From positions 186,001 to 250,000 of the forward strand of contig NZ_VCNJ01000001.1 of NCBI RefSeq assembly GCF_005938625.1: a stretch of DNA of 64,000 bases. Reading direction: 5' to 3'. Position numbers and translations under genes: made by a program. The stretch is from Pseudomonas fluorescens. Its GTDB lineage: Bacteria; Pseudomonadota; Gammaproteobacteria; Pseudomonadales; Pseudomonadaceae. The number at the start of each line of letters is the position of its first letter. The first letter of the stretch is position 1. The notes beneath the pieces were generated by a model, which had not been told where the DNA came from, ran no database searches, and saw only the letters and a program-made list of their open reading frames with translations. Of this stretch, positions 9,432 to 18,747 are shown piece after piece.

Positions 9432-10730
9432 ATGTCTCCGCGTTTGCTGGCCATGGCGCTGGCGCCCCTGCTCGGGCTGTTCATTGTTGCGCTGGGTAAC
9501 GGTTTCATGTCGTCGCTGACCACCCTTCGACTGGACGCTGCCGGTGCCTCGACCACGATGATCGGTATCGTTTCATCGGCTTACTTCATCGGTCTGACCC
9601 TGGGTGCCGTGTTCAATGACCGCTTGATTCTGCGCATCGGCCATATCCGCGCCTACGGCAGCTTTGCCTCGCTGATCGCCGTGACCATCCTGCTGCAGGG
9701 CTTGTTCTATGACACTTGGGGCTGGTTCGCCCTGCGTCTAATCAACGGCTGGGCCACGGTCGGTGTGTTTCTGGTGATCGAAAGCTGGCTGCTGCTGGCG
9801 GGTGACGCGAAGATTCGCGGGCGCTTGCTCGCGTTGTACATGATCGTCCTGTACGGCGCCGGTGTACTGGGCCAGGCAGCGCTGGGAAAAATCACCGGGT
9901 TGAGCGACAGCGCACCGTTCATGGTTGCCGGCATGCTCGCTTCGTTTTCGGTGCTGCCGATCGTGATCCTGCCGCGCGTGTCGCCGCTGCTCGATCAGGT
10001 GGAACCGCTCAAACCACGGCAACTGTTGGGCGTGACGCCGACCGGGCTGGTCGGCTGTTTCGGCTCGGGTGTGACCATCGCGGCGATTTACACCTTGCTG
10101 CCGCTGTATCTGCAACGCGCCGGTCTGAATGTCAGTGAAGTCGGCAGCATGATGGCCTGGACGATTCTTGGTGCGATGCTTTTGCAATACCCGGTCGGAC
10201 GTTGGTCTGATCGCAAGGATCGCTTGCAAGTGCTGACCATTCTGACGGTGGCGTGCACCGTGTTATCGCTGGTGATCGTGCTGTTGCCGCTGTCCTCGAC
10301 AATGCTCGCGGTGATGTTGTTTCTGCTCGGTGGCGGTGTGTTTGCGCTGTACCCGGTTGCCGTCAGCCACGCGGCCGACCGTGCCCCTGCCGAAGCCTTG
10401 GTGCCAATGATTCAGGGCTTGCTGCTGATCAACTCGCTGGGCTCGGCGATCAGCCCGATGATGATCTCGCCGGTGATGAACTCGTTCGGGGCCAATGGGC
10501 TGTTCTGGGTATTTGCGCTGGTGAATCTGTGCATGGTCGGCTTTTTCCTGTGGCGACGTGGCAAGCGACCGGTTCCGGCCAATCCTGCGCCGTTTGCAGC
10601 GGCAGCGACCTTCTCGCCAACCGGGGCGGAATTGCGGGTGACTGAAGATCTGCGTCAGGCGGTGCAGGAGCATCCGCCGATGGTGGATGCATTGAGCGGC
10701 GAGCCTTCGCCGCAGTGTGAGGCCCGCTGA
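9432..10730 (+). CDS. MFS transporter, YcaD-like
   Basis: This 432-residue protein has twelve predicted membrane segments and the MFS layout. Motif-like segments include NDRLILRIGHIRAYG (loop 2-3) and GRWSDRKDRLQVL (loop 8-9). The N-terminal MSSLTTLRLDAAGAST and RLINGWATVGVFLVIESWLL resemble the YcaD group of uncharacterised drug/metabolite transporters. The tail of about 45 residues after the last membrane segment is hydrophilic. The ATG at 9432 is chosen over the longer open frame (to 9315) because the hydrophobic N-terminus starts there and TAGAGG precedes it. It is a single-gene unit with unknown substrate. Confidence 0.85.
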   Translation: MSPRLLAMALAPLLGLFIVALGNGFMSSLTTLRLDAAGASTTMIGIVSSAYFIGLTLGAVFNDRLILRIGHIRAYGSFASLIAVTILLQGLFYDTWGWFALRLINGWATVGVFLVIESWLLLAGDAKIRGRLLALYMIVLYGAGVLGQAALGKITGLSDSAPFMVAGMLASFSVLPIVILPRVSPLLDQVEPLKPRQLLGVTPTGLVGCFGSGVTIAAIYTLLPLYLQRAGLNVSEVGSMMAWTILGAMLLQYPVGRWSDRKDRLQVLTILTVACTVLSLVIVLLPLSSTMLAVMLFLLGGGVFALYPVAVSHAADRAPAEALVPMIQGLLLINSLGSAISPMMISPVMNSFGANGLFWVFALVNLCMVGFFLWRRGKRPVPANPAPFAAAATFSPTGAELRVTEDLRQAVQEHPPMVDALSGEPSPQCEAR

Positions 10731-10872
10731 AGGTTCCTCCAGTCTGCGCCAACGATGGGACAACGACATACCAGAGGTTTGTGAGCATGGGTGGCGTGTG
10801 ATCCGTCAGTACGGTTAGCTCAGATCAGAGAAACCTGAAATTCAAATTAGACCAGCGCCTGCGCAGCGATAA

Positions 10873-11484
10873 TCAGCCAAGCACTTTATAGATCTCTGCA
10901 ACCACCTGAGTCGTTGCGGCTTCGATGGTTCCTTCGTTACGGCACAACACCCAGCCATGATCGGCAACCGCCTGCTCGAACATCTCGCTACACACGACGT
11001 GCTCGGCGTGTTTCTGGATCACCGTGCCGCCCAGTCCACGCGATCGTGCAGTTGCCCTCGCCCATGAAATATCCGGCGCAGTGACGACGCCGACATGCAG
11101 ATCCGGCACGCGCACACCTCGCTGCATGTTCAACTGCAGAATCTCGGCAAACGGCACGCTATGGCGAAATGCGGCATCCGACGGATACCAGCGATCGATC
11201 AAGATAATGCTGTCCAGCGGCTGTTTGGGCAGCACTTCTCGGGATATCCAGCGACGGCTATCTGCGAGGCGCTGACACACCGCCCACTCCAGATCCCGGG
11301 AGGGATGTCTGGCGAGCTGGTTGACCAGGGCCATGGTTTCGCCGCGGTATGGGTCGCTTTTTCTCTCGCACAGCCGAATGACTTTGTGCTTGTCGGCCCG
11401 CAGTGCTGCAGTAACAGCCTCCAGCAGTGTGGTTTTGCCGGTGCCCTTGGGCCCATCCAGAGAAATAAACAGCGGCAGCTTCAT
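10873..11484 (-). CDS. dTMP-kinase-like P-loop kinase
   Basis: This 203-residue protein has a P-loop GPKGTGKTT at about residues 11-19, the thymidylate-kinase DRW-type motif in ILIDRWYPSDAAFR, and a possible lid segment RATARSRGLGGTVI. It matches the thymidylate kinase fold, but its sequence differs from a standard housekeeping Tmk: there is no FEGIDGAGKST opening. It is probably an accessory nucleotide or deoxynucleoside kinase of unknown substrate. It stands alone, convergent with the MFS gene upstream and divergent from the aminotransferase gene downstream. The ATG at 11484 has the preferred start MKLPLFISLDGPKG. Confidence 0.7.
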   Translation of the reverse strand: MKLPLFISLDGPKGTGKTTLLEAVTAALRADKHKVIRLCERKSDPYRGETMALVNQLARHPSRDLEWAVCQRLADSRRWISREVLPKQPLDSIILIDRWYPSDAAFRHSVPFAEILQLNMQRGVRVPDLHVGVVTAPDISWARATARSRGLGGTVIQKHAEHVVCSEMFEQAVADHGWVLCRNEGTIEAATTQVVAEIYKVLG

Positions 11485-11610
11485 GGTTCACGCAACGATT
11501 GAGACATTGCCGAGCACTCTAACCTCATTTGCGTAAATCAATGAGCGATCCCTGCCCTTTGCCTACACTTGCTTGCCAATGATGTTTACCCCTCTGCCAA
11601 AGGAGTCACC

Positions 11611-12744
11611 ATGTCCAAGCTCTATCCGAGCATCGATCCCGAGGGATTGGTCGAGTACTCAGTGGTCTACACCGACCGCTCGCTGAACCACATGTCGCAG
11701 TCCTTTCAAGGCGTGATGAAGAACATTTCCAAAACCCTGAAACAGGTCTACAACGCCGAAGCGGTGGCGGTGGTTCCGGGCAGCGGCACGTTCGGCATGG
11801 AAGCGGTGGCGCGGCAGTTCGCCACCGGCCAGCAATGTCTGGTGATACGCAACGGCTGGTTCAGTTATCGCTGGAGCCAGATTCTGGAGATGGGCAACAT
11901 CCCGGCGGACACTAAAGTTCTCAAAGCCCGGCCGGTCGAGACGGGGCGCCAGGCAGCTTACGCCCCGCCACCTCTGGACGAAGTGCTGGCAGCCATTGCG
12001 GCGCAGAAGCCGACAGTGGTCTTCGCGCCCCACGTTGAAACTTCATCCGGAATTCTCCTGCCTGACGAGTACCTGCGGGCCGTCGGTGACGCTGTGCATG
12101 CAGTGGGTGGTCTGTTCGTGCTGGACTGCATCGCCTCCGGCACGATCTGGGTGGATATGCACAAATGCGCCGTCGACCTGCTGATCAGCGCACCGCAGAA
12201 AGGCTGGAGCGCCTCCCCTTGCTGCGCCCTGGTGATGTTCAGTGCTTTGGCGCTCGAGCGTATCGAACACACGCAAAGCAGCAGTTTCGCCTGCGACCTG
12301 AAAAAGTGGCTGCAGATCATGCAGGCCTACGAACAGGGTGGACATGCCTATCACGCGACCATGCCAAGCGATTCCCTCGCCCGCTTCAACGATGTGATGA
12401 AAGAGACGCAAGCGTACGGGTTCGACAAGGTTCGCGATGAACAACAGGCGCTGGGTGATCGGGTGCGTGCGTTGTTGACCGGCAGAGGTTTCAAAAGCGT
12501 CGCCGCAGAAGGCTTTCAAGCCCCCGGCGTCGTGGTGAGCTACACCGATGATGCCGATATCAAGAACGGCAAGAAATTTGCCGAGCACGGCCTGCAGATC
12601 GCTGCCGGCGTGCCGCTGCAATGCGACGAACCGGCCGACTTCCAGACCTTTCGCCTCGGGCTGTTCGGGCTGGAGAAACTGCAGAATATCGAGCGCACGG
12701 TCAGCCTGCTTGAGCAGGCATTGGATGAAGTGATGGCTGGCTAA
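11611..12744 (+). CDS. Class V PLP aminotransferase (alanine-glyoxylate/serine-pyruvate type)
   Basis: This 377-residue fold-type I PLP enzyme has a cofactor lysine that is very probably K197 in LISAPQKGWSASPC. It also has the glycine-rich VVPGSGTFGMEAVARQF and the PLP-aspartate strand GGLFVLDCIASGT. The family transfers amino groups from alanine, serine or aminoethylphosphonate to glyoxylate or pyruvate; which of these applies cannot be decided here. The ATG at 11611 has a strong AAAGGAG nine bases upstream, and the frame is open to 11569 without such a site. It is a single-gene unit between the kinase-like gene and the SMP-30 gene. Confidence 0.82.
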   Translation: MSKLYPSIDPEGLVEYSVVYTDRSLNHMSQSFQGVMKNISKTLKQVYNAEAVAVVPGSGTFGMEAVARQFATGQQCLVIRNGWFSYRWSQILEMGNIPADTKVLKARPVETGRQAAYAPPPLDEVLAAIAAQKPTVVFAPHVETSSGILLPDEYLRAVGDAVHAVGGLFVLDCIASGTIWVDMHKCAVDLLISAPQKGWSASPCCALVMFSALALERIEHTQSSSFACDLKKWLQIMQAYEQGGHAYHATMPSDSLARFNDVMKETQAYGFDKVRDEQQALGDRVRALLTGRGFKSVAAEGFQAPGVVVSYTDDADIKNGKKFAEHGLQIAAGVPLQCDEPADFQTFRLGLFGLEKLQNIERTVSLLEQALDEVMAG

Positions 12745-12910
12745 GATCTGTTCGTTCCCGCATGCCAATTTTACGGTGGAGGTCATGCTCACTGGCTTCC
12801 ACCGCTACAGGCGCGCTATGGCCCACGCGCAATGAACAACTTGTACGATGTCCTATCACAAGGTATTACTACGTCTCCCCCAAAAAAAATAAAACCACGG
12901 AGATCGCTAC

Positions 12911-14032
12911 ATGGACTCATCCCTGTCCGCCACGCCTGAAAGCCTTGACCCAGCGAAAGGCAACACCCGCCGAAGCTTCCTGAAAAAATCCCTCGCTGTT
13001 TCCGCCACGCTCGCTACCGTCGGCAGCGTCGCACTACCCCGACTCTCCGAAGCCGCCGAACCCTTGAGCCAGCGCTACCCTGACCCGCTGATTCACATCC
13101 TCGACGACAGCTTCCTTGAGCTGCGTATTTTCAACGCCAGTGTTGAAAAACTTGCCACCGGCATGCGCTGGGCCGAAGGGCCGGTGTGGGTCGGTGATGG
13201 CCGCTATTTGCTGGTCAGCGACATCCCCAACAATCGCATCATGCGCTGGGACGAAATCACCGACACCTTCAGCGTGTACCGCGAACACTCCAACTTCTCC
13301 AACGGCATGGGCCGGGATCGCCAAGGGCGTCTGATTGTCTGCGAAGGCTCCACCACCACCAGCGAAGGCCGGCGCATCACGCGCACCGAAGCCAATGGCA
13401 CGATCACCGTGCTGGCCGACAGTTTCGACGGCAAGCCCTTCAACTCGCCCAACGACATCGTCTGCAAACGTGACGGCTCGATCTGGTTCACCGACCCGCC
13501 CTTCCAGACCGGCAACAACTATGAAGGCCACAAGATCACCCCGAGCCAACCTCACGCGGTGTACCGCATCGACGGCGAGAGTAAAAAGGTCACGCGGGTC
13601 ATCGATGACCTCAACGGCCCCAACGGTCTGTGCTTTTCTCCCGATGAAAAAACCCTCTACGTCGTCGAAGGTCGCGCCAAACCCAATCGCTTGATCTGGG
13701 CGATAGCCGTGAAGGACGACGGCACACTCGGCGAACGCCGCAAGCACATCGAAGGGCTGGACTATGCCGCCATCGACGGCATCAAGTGCGACGAAGCGGG
13801 CAACTTGTGGTGCGGCTGGGGCGGCAATGGCGATCCCAAGGCTGATCTGGAAAAACTCGACGGCGTGCGCGTGTTCAATCCGCAGGGCAGGGCCATCGGG
13901 CACATTTCGCTGCCAGAGCGCTGCCCGAATTTGTGCTTCGGGGGACGCGAAGGCAATCGGTTGTTCATGGCCAGCAGTCACTCGATCTACTCGCTGTTTG
14001 TGAATACTCGGGGGGCTACGTTTGCGTTGTAG
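12911..14032 (+). CDS. Tat-exported SMP-30/gluconolactonase-family protein
   Basis: This 373-residue protein has a twin-arginine signal (NTRRSFLKKSLAVSATLA at about 20-37), so it should be exported folded to the periplasm. The body is a six-bladed SMP-30/gluconolactonase propeller: LATGMRWAEGPVWVGDGRYL, the metal-site region FNSPNDIVCKRDGSIWFTD, NGPNGLCFSPDEKTLYV and IDGIKCDEAGNLWCGWGGNG. It probably hydrolyses a sugar lactone in the periplasm, which would fit downstream of periplasmic quinoprotein oxidation (gcd at 31.9 kb), although the genes are far apart. An A-run and GGAG precede the ATG at 12911. Confidence 0.86.
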   Translation: MDSSLSATPESLDPAKGNTRRSFLKKSLAVSATLATVGSVALPRLSEAAEPLSQRYPDPLIHILDDSFLELRIFNASVEKLATGMRWAEGPVWVGDGRYLLVSDIPNNRIMRWDEITDTFSVYREHSNFSNGMGRDRQGRLIVCEGSTTTSEGRRITRTEANGTITVLADSFDGKPFNSPNDIVCKRDGSIWFTDPPFQTGNNYEGHKITPSQPHAVYRIDGESKKVTRVIDDLNGPNGLCFSPDEKTLYVVEGRAKPNRLIWAIAVKDDGTLGERRKHIEGLDYAAIDGIKCDEAGNLWCGWGGNGDPKADLEKLDGVRVFNPQGRAIGHISLPERCPNLCFGGREGNRLFMASSHSIYSLFVNTRGATFAL

Positions 14033-14400
14033 AAGCGAGGTTCGTCTCGCGATGGTTCCGTGATTGTCGAAACAATAGCCTGCCGCGCATCCGAGGATGC
14101 GCGGCATTCAAGCCGGTTTACTGTCCCCGCCTCGCTGGACCTTGTGAAGCGGACAGCAGTTTACGACCAGAAGCCTTTGTGCGGTTCAGCCGCCTCCCCC
14201 TCCAGCATCGGCCCCCACACTTGAGAGGTTCGAATCAGAGCGCTATTTCACTCACTCGGCAGGCACTCAGGCAGTGATATCCGTAAGCCGTCCTTAAGGG
14301 AACGGTTACTCCAGGCCGTTTGCTACCTTGCGCGACTGGCAGAAAACGGCCCAAAGCGGTTGGTACATTCAGTACCGGTGGGGGTTGAAACTGTGCGCAG
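14033..14400. other. Intergenic region with a terminator-like hairpin
   Basis: This 368-base spacer lies between the SMP-30 gene and the convergent MFS gene. It holds one strong hairpin (14081-14106, listed separately). A short minus-strand open stretch of 28 codons at 14161-14247 is not recognised as a gene. Nothing else stands out. Confidence 0.5.
14081..14106 (+). terminator. Strong GC hairpin after the SMP-30 gene
   Basis: TGCCGCGCATC (14081-14091) and GATGCGCGGCA (14096-14106) form an 11-base-pair perfect stem with a four-base loop, about 50 bases after the SMP-30 stop codon. The following sequence is TTCAAG, only weakly T-rich, so termination is probable but not certain. Confidence 0.6.
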
Positions 14401-15567
14401 TCAAACCACGGCAGCTTCAATCGTTCTGGAACGCCACGCAAACCCCAACACCATCAGCAGCCCCAGGCCCGCCATTGCCGCGCCGGCCAGGGAGATCGCC
14501 GGATAACCCAATCCGCTGCTGATCACCGCACCACCCAGCGCTGCGCCAATCGCATTGCCGAAGTTGAAGGCGCCGATGTTTACCGCCGAGGCCAGATTGG
14601 GCGCATCCTTCGCCGCTTCCATGACGCGCATCTGCAGCGGCGGCACGAGGGCGAAGCTGGCAATACCCCAGATCAGAATGGCCACGGCGGCCGGCAGCGG
14701 CCAGCGCATCAGTACGGTGAACGCCAACAACACGACAATCAGTACGCTCAGCGAGACGATCAGGGTGCGATCGATCGAGCGGTCAGCAGCCTTGCCGCCC
14801 CACATGTTGCCCAGCGTCAAACCGACACCGTAAAGCATCAGCATGGCGGTGATGTAAGCGGTCGACGCATGGGTCTCGCTGCTGAGGATCGGCGCGATGT
14901 AGGTGAAGACGGTGAACATGGCGCTCGAGCCGACCACGGTCAGGGCCAGCGCCGCCAGCACCGGGCCGCGCCCCAAAACTCGAATTTCCGCCATGACACC
15001 GACGCTTTTCGGCGCAGGCACATTCGGCAAGGCGAACCACAACGCGGCCATGGTCAGCACGCCCAGACCGGTGATCCCCCAGAACGCGGTGCGCCAACCG
15101 AACAGTTCGCCAAACCAGGCGGCCAGCGGCACACCGCCGATGGTCGCCAGGGTCAGGCCCATGAACATTGCCGCCACCGCCCCGGCACGTTTTTCCGGGG
15201 CGACCAAGGTAGCGGCGACGACGGAGCCAACGCCAAAGAAGGCACCGTGGTTCAGTGAGGTCACGACTCTGGCGACCATGAGGCTGTAGTAATCGGTGGC
15301 CAACGCTGACATCAGATTACCGAGGGTGAAAATCGCCATGAGCCCGATCAGCAGATAGCGCCGGGGAATCTTGCCGGTGGTCAGGGTCATCAGCGGTGCG
15401 CCGAGCAATACGCCCAGCGCATAAGCACTGACCAGCAAACCGGCAGCGGGAATGGAAACGCCCAAGTCCGCAGCGATTCCCGGCAACATGCCCATGGGGG
15501 CGAATTCTGTAACGCCGATGCCGAAGGCACCGATGGCGAGTGCAACAAGTGGTGGATTGATACGCAT
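14401..15567 (-). CDS. MFS transporter, DHA1 family (AraJ/YdhP-like)
   Basis: This 388-residue protein has twelve membrane segments. The start MRINPPLVALAIGAFGIGVT continuing into EFAPMGMLPGIAADLG, plus LLGAPLMTLTTGKIPRR in loop 2-3, is typical of the AraJ/YdhP/NepI subgroup of DHA1 efflux pumps. Start 15567 is preferred because GAGGAGC precedes it; the frame extends to 15942 across the intergenic region without support. It is divergent from a LysR gene (15662), the usual layout for an effector-controlled efflux pump. The substrate is unknown. Confidence 0.87.
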   Translation of the reverse strand: MRINPPLVALAIGAFGIGVTEFAPMGMLPGIAADLGVSIPAAGLLVSAYALGVLLGAPLMTLTTGKIPRRYLLIGLMAIFTLGNLMSALATDYYSLMVARVVTSLNHGAFFGVGSVVAATLVAPEKRAGAVAAMFMGLTLATIGGVPLAAWFGELFGWRTAFWGITGLGVLTMAALWFALPNVPAPKSVGVMAEIRVLGRGPVLAALALTVVGSSAMFTVFTYIAPILSSETHASTAYITAMLMLYGVGLTLGNMWGGKAADRSIDRTLIVSLSVLIVVLLAFTVLMRWPLPAAVAILIWGIASFALVPPLQMRVMEAAKDAPNLASAVNIGAFNFGNAIGAALGGAVISSGLGYPAISLAGAAMAGLGLLMVLGFAWRSRTIEAAVV

Positions 15568-15661
15568 CGAAAGCTCCTCATCTATGCCGCCAATGCTACG
15601 ATCCTGTCTTTTCAGGCGGTAGATAGCATTTTTGGCAATCACCTTTGCGTAGGAGGCACAA

Positions 15662-16570
15662 GTGGTGGATTTCAACGGCAGGTCAGGTGAAATGAGCGTG
15701 TTCACCACCGTGGCGCAGGAAGGCAGCCTGTCGGCCGCTGCGCGTGCGCTGGGCCTGACACCCTCGGCCGTCAGTCGGATCATCGCGCGCACCGAGCAAC
15801 GGCTTGGCACTCGCCTGCTATTGCGCACCACCCGAGCGATCACCTTCACCGCCGAGGGCGAAGCGTTTCTGCGCGGCGCCCGGCGGATCCTCGCCGACAT
15901 GGACGAGGTCGAAGAAGCCATTGCCGACCAAGGCGTGCCCAAGGGGCGATTGCGCGTCAGTGCCGCCCTTGGCCATGGACGCTTGGCTATCGTTCCGTTG
16001 GTCGCAGCCTTCAGCGCCCGTTACCCGAACATCGTCGTCGACCTCAACCTCGGCGACGAAGTGGTCGACATTCTTGGCGGGCAAGCCGACGTCGCGGTGC
16101 GTTTTGGCCATCTACCCGACAGCCCGCTGACCGCACGCAGGATCGGCACTACCGGCCAGGTCGTGGTGGCATCGCCGGCGTATCTGCAGCGCCACGGCGT
16201 CCCGCAGGAACCGGAAGCCCTGCTACAGCACAACTGCCTGCGCTTCAATTTCAAGCGTGCCGAACCCAACTGGCCATTCATTCGCGATGGCAAAGCGTTT
16301 TCCCTGAAGGTCAGTGGCAACATCGAATGCAGCAGTGGTGAAGCGCTGGCACAGTTCGCGCGAATGGGCGCCGGCATTGCCCGTATCGGCGAGTTCAGCG
16401 TGAGCGAGGATCTGCAGCGCGGCGACCTGATTGCGCTGCTGGAAGCCTGGAACCCCGGGGATCAGGAGCCGATTCATGCGGTGTTCGTCGGGGGCGCGAC
16501 GATGCCGGCGCGGGTGCGATTGTTTGTGGACTTCCTGGTGGAACATCACCGGATGTCAGCCGAGGATTAA
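15662..16570 (+). CDS. LysR-family regulator
   Basis: This protein of about 300 residues has an N-terminal winged helix-turn-helix (FTTVAQEGSLSAAARALGLT followed by PSAVSRIIARTEQRLG) and a LysR substrate-binding domain (about 90-295). GTG codons at 15662 and 15665 both follow AGGAGG (15652-15657); the second has the better spacing, so the true start may be 15665. It lies 94 bases from, and divergent to, the DHA1 efflux gene, which is its likely target. It belongs to the TTG-rich CrgA-like LysR group judged by SPLTARRIGTTGQVVVASPAYL-type sequence, but its effector is unknown. Confidence 0.88.
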   Translation: MVDFNGRSGEMSVFTTVAQEGSLSAAARALGLTPSAVSRIIARTEQRLGTRLLLRTTRAITFTAEGEAFLRGARRILADMDEVEEAIADQGVPKGRLRVSAALGHGRLAIVPLVAAFSARYPNIVVDLNLGDEVVDILGGQADVAVRFGHLPDSPLTARRIGTTGQVVVASPAYLQRHGVPQEPEALLQHNCLRFNFKRAEPNWPFIRDGKAFSLKVSGNIECSSGEALAQFARMGAGIARIGEFSVSEDLQRGDLIALLEAWNPGDQEPIHAVFVGGATMPARVRLFVDFLVEHHRMSAED

Positions 16571-16615
16571 ACTGATGTTTCCGCAGCTGCATTGCGGATA
16601 ATTCTGCGCGTGCGA

Positions 16616-17911
16616 ATGACATCCCAAACACAAGGTGCGGTGCAAGGAAATCACCCATTGAGTACATTTCGAAAGTATCTTTGCCTGGACTTTTTACTTT
16701 GGATCTACCTCGGCTGTTGGAATACGACGCTACCTCTGATTATCGTGCAGCGAGGAAGCCTCTTGGAGCTGGCAGCCTACGAAACAGCCCTGGCACTCGC
16801 GGCGATCATTTCAATGTTGTGTCTGGCGCCGCGTGTTGAGTCAATGCGTCGCAGTACAGCGCTTAAGGTCGGCTGTTTTGCGGTATTGATTGCGAGCGTA
16901 TTGCGATACTTTTTTGCCGCAAACTGGTATTCGCTTGATGCCCTGATATTGATCGATGTGATAGCTGCATCAGCATTTGGAATGATCCAGCCTCTTTTGG
17001 GCATCTATCCTTCGGAAACCGTTGATAAACATCGTGCGGACGCTGCATTTCGCGTCCGGCGCATCGTTGTTACTGTCGGCCGGGTTACGGGGCCTTTGTT
17101 GGCGGGTATTGTGATTACGGTTTCTTCACTGGAAATTTCGCTGCTATTGGTGTCGATCGTGGGATTGGTCATTGTGGTTTTAGGCATGGCGTTACCGGTC
17201 AGCACAGCCCCTGCCCTACAACGCAGAAAACCATCATCCGATCTTGTTAATGACATGCTGTTGGGGCTTAGACTCAAATGCGTTCTACCGCCAGAACAAT
17301 TTTTGACCTTTTCCGGATTACTACTTGGTTTTGCCGTCACAGCGACCGTACCGATGCTCGTGCCAACACTCATACACACTCACGGTTTAGCTGAAGGTAG
17401 CGTTGGCTTGTTCAATGCGGTATTCGCCGGTGGAGCCGTTGCAGGTTTGTTATTTTTAAGCCCGCTTATTAGCAAAAGGCAACATCAGCGCAATAAGTAT
17501 CTCGGATGTTGGGCATTATTGACTTTTGCACTCTGCGCAGCGGCGCAAGCAGACGAAATCTGGCAGTTGAGTGCTTGCCTGTTTTTCGCCGGGGCGGCAA
17601 GTGCTTGCATTACGATGGTTGGAATGGACAAAAGAGTCATGTCGATCCCCTCCGGCGTACGCGTGCGACTGATGGCATCCACGTTAGTGATCAGTCAGCT
17701 AGGCAGCTCGGTCTCATTCATGATGACGGGCGCCATCATGTCCAGATCCGGTGCAACCAGTTTGATGTGGCTTTATCTCGGGGTATTTCTGATTATCGTC
17801 ATGTATTCCATGCGATCAAAAAGGATATGGCACTTCCTGGAGGATGACGCTGAGTCAGAGCTGTATTACGCGAAAAACCATCCGAAACTGGCTGCAATCA
17901 TGAGTTCATGA
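16616..17911 (+). CDS. MFS transporter with atypical base composition
   Basis: This protein of about 430 residues has ten to twelve hydrophobic segments and weak MFS motifs, including LGFAVTATVPMLVPTLIHTH, GLFNAVFAGGAVAGLLFLSP and GAASACITMVGMDKRVMS. It resembles Enterobactin-exporter-like MFS proteins, with unknown substrate. Codon use is clearly more A/T-rich than its neighbours, which suggests recent acquisition. Starts are ambiguous: ATG at 16616, or TTG at 16658 with AAGGA at 16644-16648. It begins right after the LysR gene in the same direction and is followed by a zone of broken genes. Confidence 0.72.
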   Translation: MTSQTQGAVQGNHPLSTFRKYLCLDFLLWIYLGCWNTTLPLIIVQRGSLLELAAYETALALAAIISMLCLAPRVESMRRSTALKVGCFAVLIASVLRYFFAANWYSLDALILIDVIAASAFGMIQPLLGIYPSETVDKHRADAAFRVRRIVVTVGRVTGPLLAGIVITVSSLEISLLLVSIVGLVIVVLGMALPVSTAPALQRRKPSSDLVNDMLLGLRLKCVLPPEQFLTFSGLLLGFAVTATVPMLVPTLIHTHGLAEGSVGLFNAVFAGGAVAGLLFLSPLISKRQHQRNKYLGCWALLTFALCAAAQADEIWQLSACLFFAGAASACITMVGMDKRVMSIPSGVRVRLMASTLVISQLGSSVSFMMTGAIMSRSGATSLMWLYLGVFLIIVMYSMRSKRIWHFLEDDAESELYYAKNHPKLAAIMSS

Positions 17912-17980
17912 AATGCGGTTGAGATATTGCTCAGTCAACTCCAACTCAGACTCTTATGTTGAAGCTGCTGTAATAGGCCA

Positions 17981-18005
17981 GAAAAAGGCGCCAATTTGGC
18001 GCCTT
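17981..18005 (-). terminator. Rho-independent terminator for the dehydrogenase remnant
   Basis: Read on the minus strand, AAGGCGCCAA pairs with TTGGCGCCTT (17985-18005) and the stem runs into TTTTTC. It lies eight bases beyond the minus-strand stop codon of the dehydrogenase fragment, so the native terminator of the lost gene survives. Confidence 0.75.
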
Positions 18006-18012
18006 AACGTTA

Positions 18013-18186
18013 TTAAGCGACTTTGATCACTACTTTCCCAAATGCTCCCCTCGCGAGATGTTCGTAGGCTTCTCGTGCTTTCTCGATCGGATAGACCTGA
18101 TCGATCACGGGACGGATTTTGGTTACGGGGCAGAACCGGTCCTTCGCGAACGTCCGTTCCTGCCCAATTCCCATAACACCCTCATG
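18013..18186 (-). pseudogene. 3' remnant of a zinc-type (MDR) dehydrogenase/quinone reductase gene
   Basis: The C-terminal residues KIRPVIDQVYPIEKAREAYE continuing to HLARGAFGKVVIKVA are the classic end of the medium-chain dehydrogenase/quinone oxidoreductase family. Family members are 310-350 residues, whereas only about 35-55 matching residues remain. The sequence upstream (on the minus strand) no longer resembles the family and runs into the small membrane-protein gene on the other strand. The stop codon and terminator are intact, so the gene was truncated at its 5' side. Confidence 0.72.
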
Positions 18187-18269
18187 TAACCCAAAAACAC
18201 GCCGATACCGTGCTGCAGCACGGAAGCACCGCAGCAGCACTTACTTCATGGACGGCAGGAACCCGAACA

Positions 18270-18731
18270 ATGTTGGAATACCTCTGGCGCAGCATCCATT
18301 CCCCGGACTACTTGCCCAACGTACTGGAGTGGATGCTCCATATTCTCCTCAGCCCTTTCCTGGTGATCATGTGCCTGATGGTCGGGGCGCTGGCCGGTAA
18401 ATGGTGGAGAGCACTGCCCTACGGCAGCCTGATTTGCTATGTGGTCTTTCTGAGCCGGTCTTCTTTCTATCGGTGGGAAAGCACTTTCCCCGTAGCCGGT
18501 CTGCCTGCACTGGCAATCGATGGCGCGCTATTGGCGCTCCTCGGCTTCTATTTGAAAGGCGTACTCAGAACCCGCTCTGAAGCGAAACCCGAAGGCCATT
18601 GGCTGCGCGGGCTTTATCAAGGCCTTAAGGTCGTCATGCTGACAATCATGGTGTTGTTCTGGGGAATCGTCGTGCTGTTTGTCGTGGTCTTCACTGTCTC
18701 GGTCTCGACCCAGCCGTCATTGGTGCACTGA
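18270..18731 (+). CDS. Small membrane protein of unknown function
   Basis: This 153-residue protein has about four hydrophobic segments (around 15-40, 45-65, 75-95 and 115-145). It has no motif that I recognise. The ATG at 18270 follows CAGGAACCCGAACA, a reasonable ribosome binding site, while the open frame extends upstream to 18210 across the dehydrogenase remnant. It lies between two gene fragments, so it may have arrived in the event that broke them. The hydrophobic pattern is regular enough to support a real protein; no function can be assigned. Confidence 0.6.
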   Translation: MLEYLWRSIHSPDYLPNVLEWMLHILLSPFLVIMCLMVGALAGKWWRALPYGSLICYVVFLSRSSFYRWESTFPVAGLPALAIDGALLALLGFYLKGVLRTRSEAKPEGHWLRGLYQGLKVVMLTIMVLFWGIVVLFVVVFTVSVSTQPSLVH

Positions 18732-18747
18732 GCAGCTTCCTGCTTGA

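Noticed and set aside
14161..14247. Minus-strand 28-codon open stretch ending in HKGFWS, a possible gene remnant
   Set aside because: Too short, bounded by stop codons and not matched to a family; noted only as a weak hint of a lost gene.
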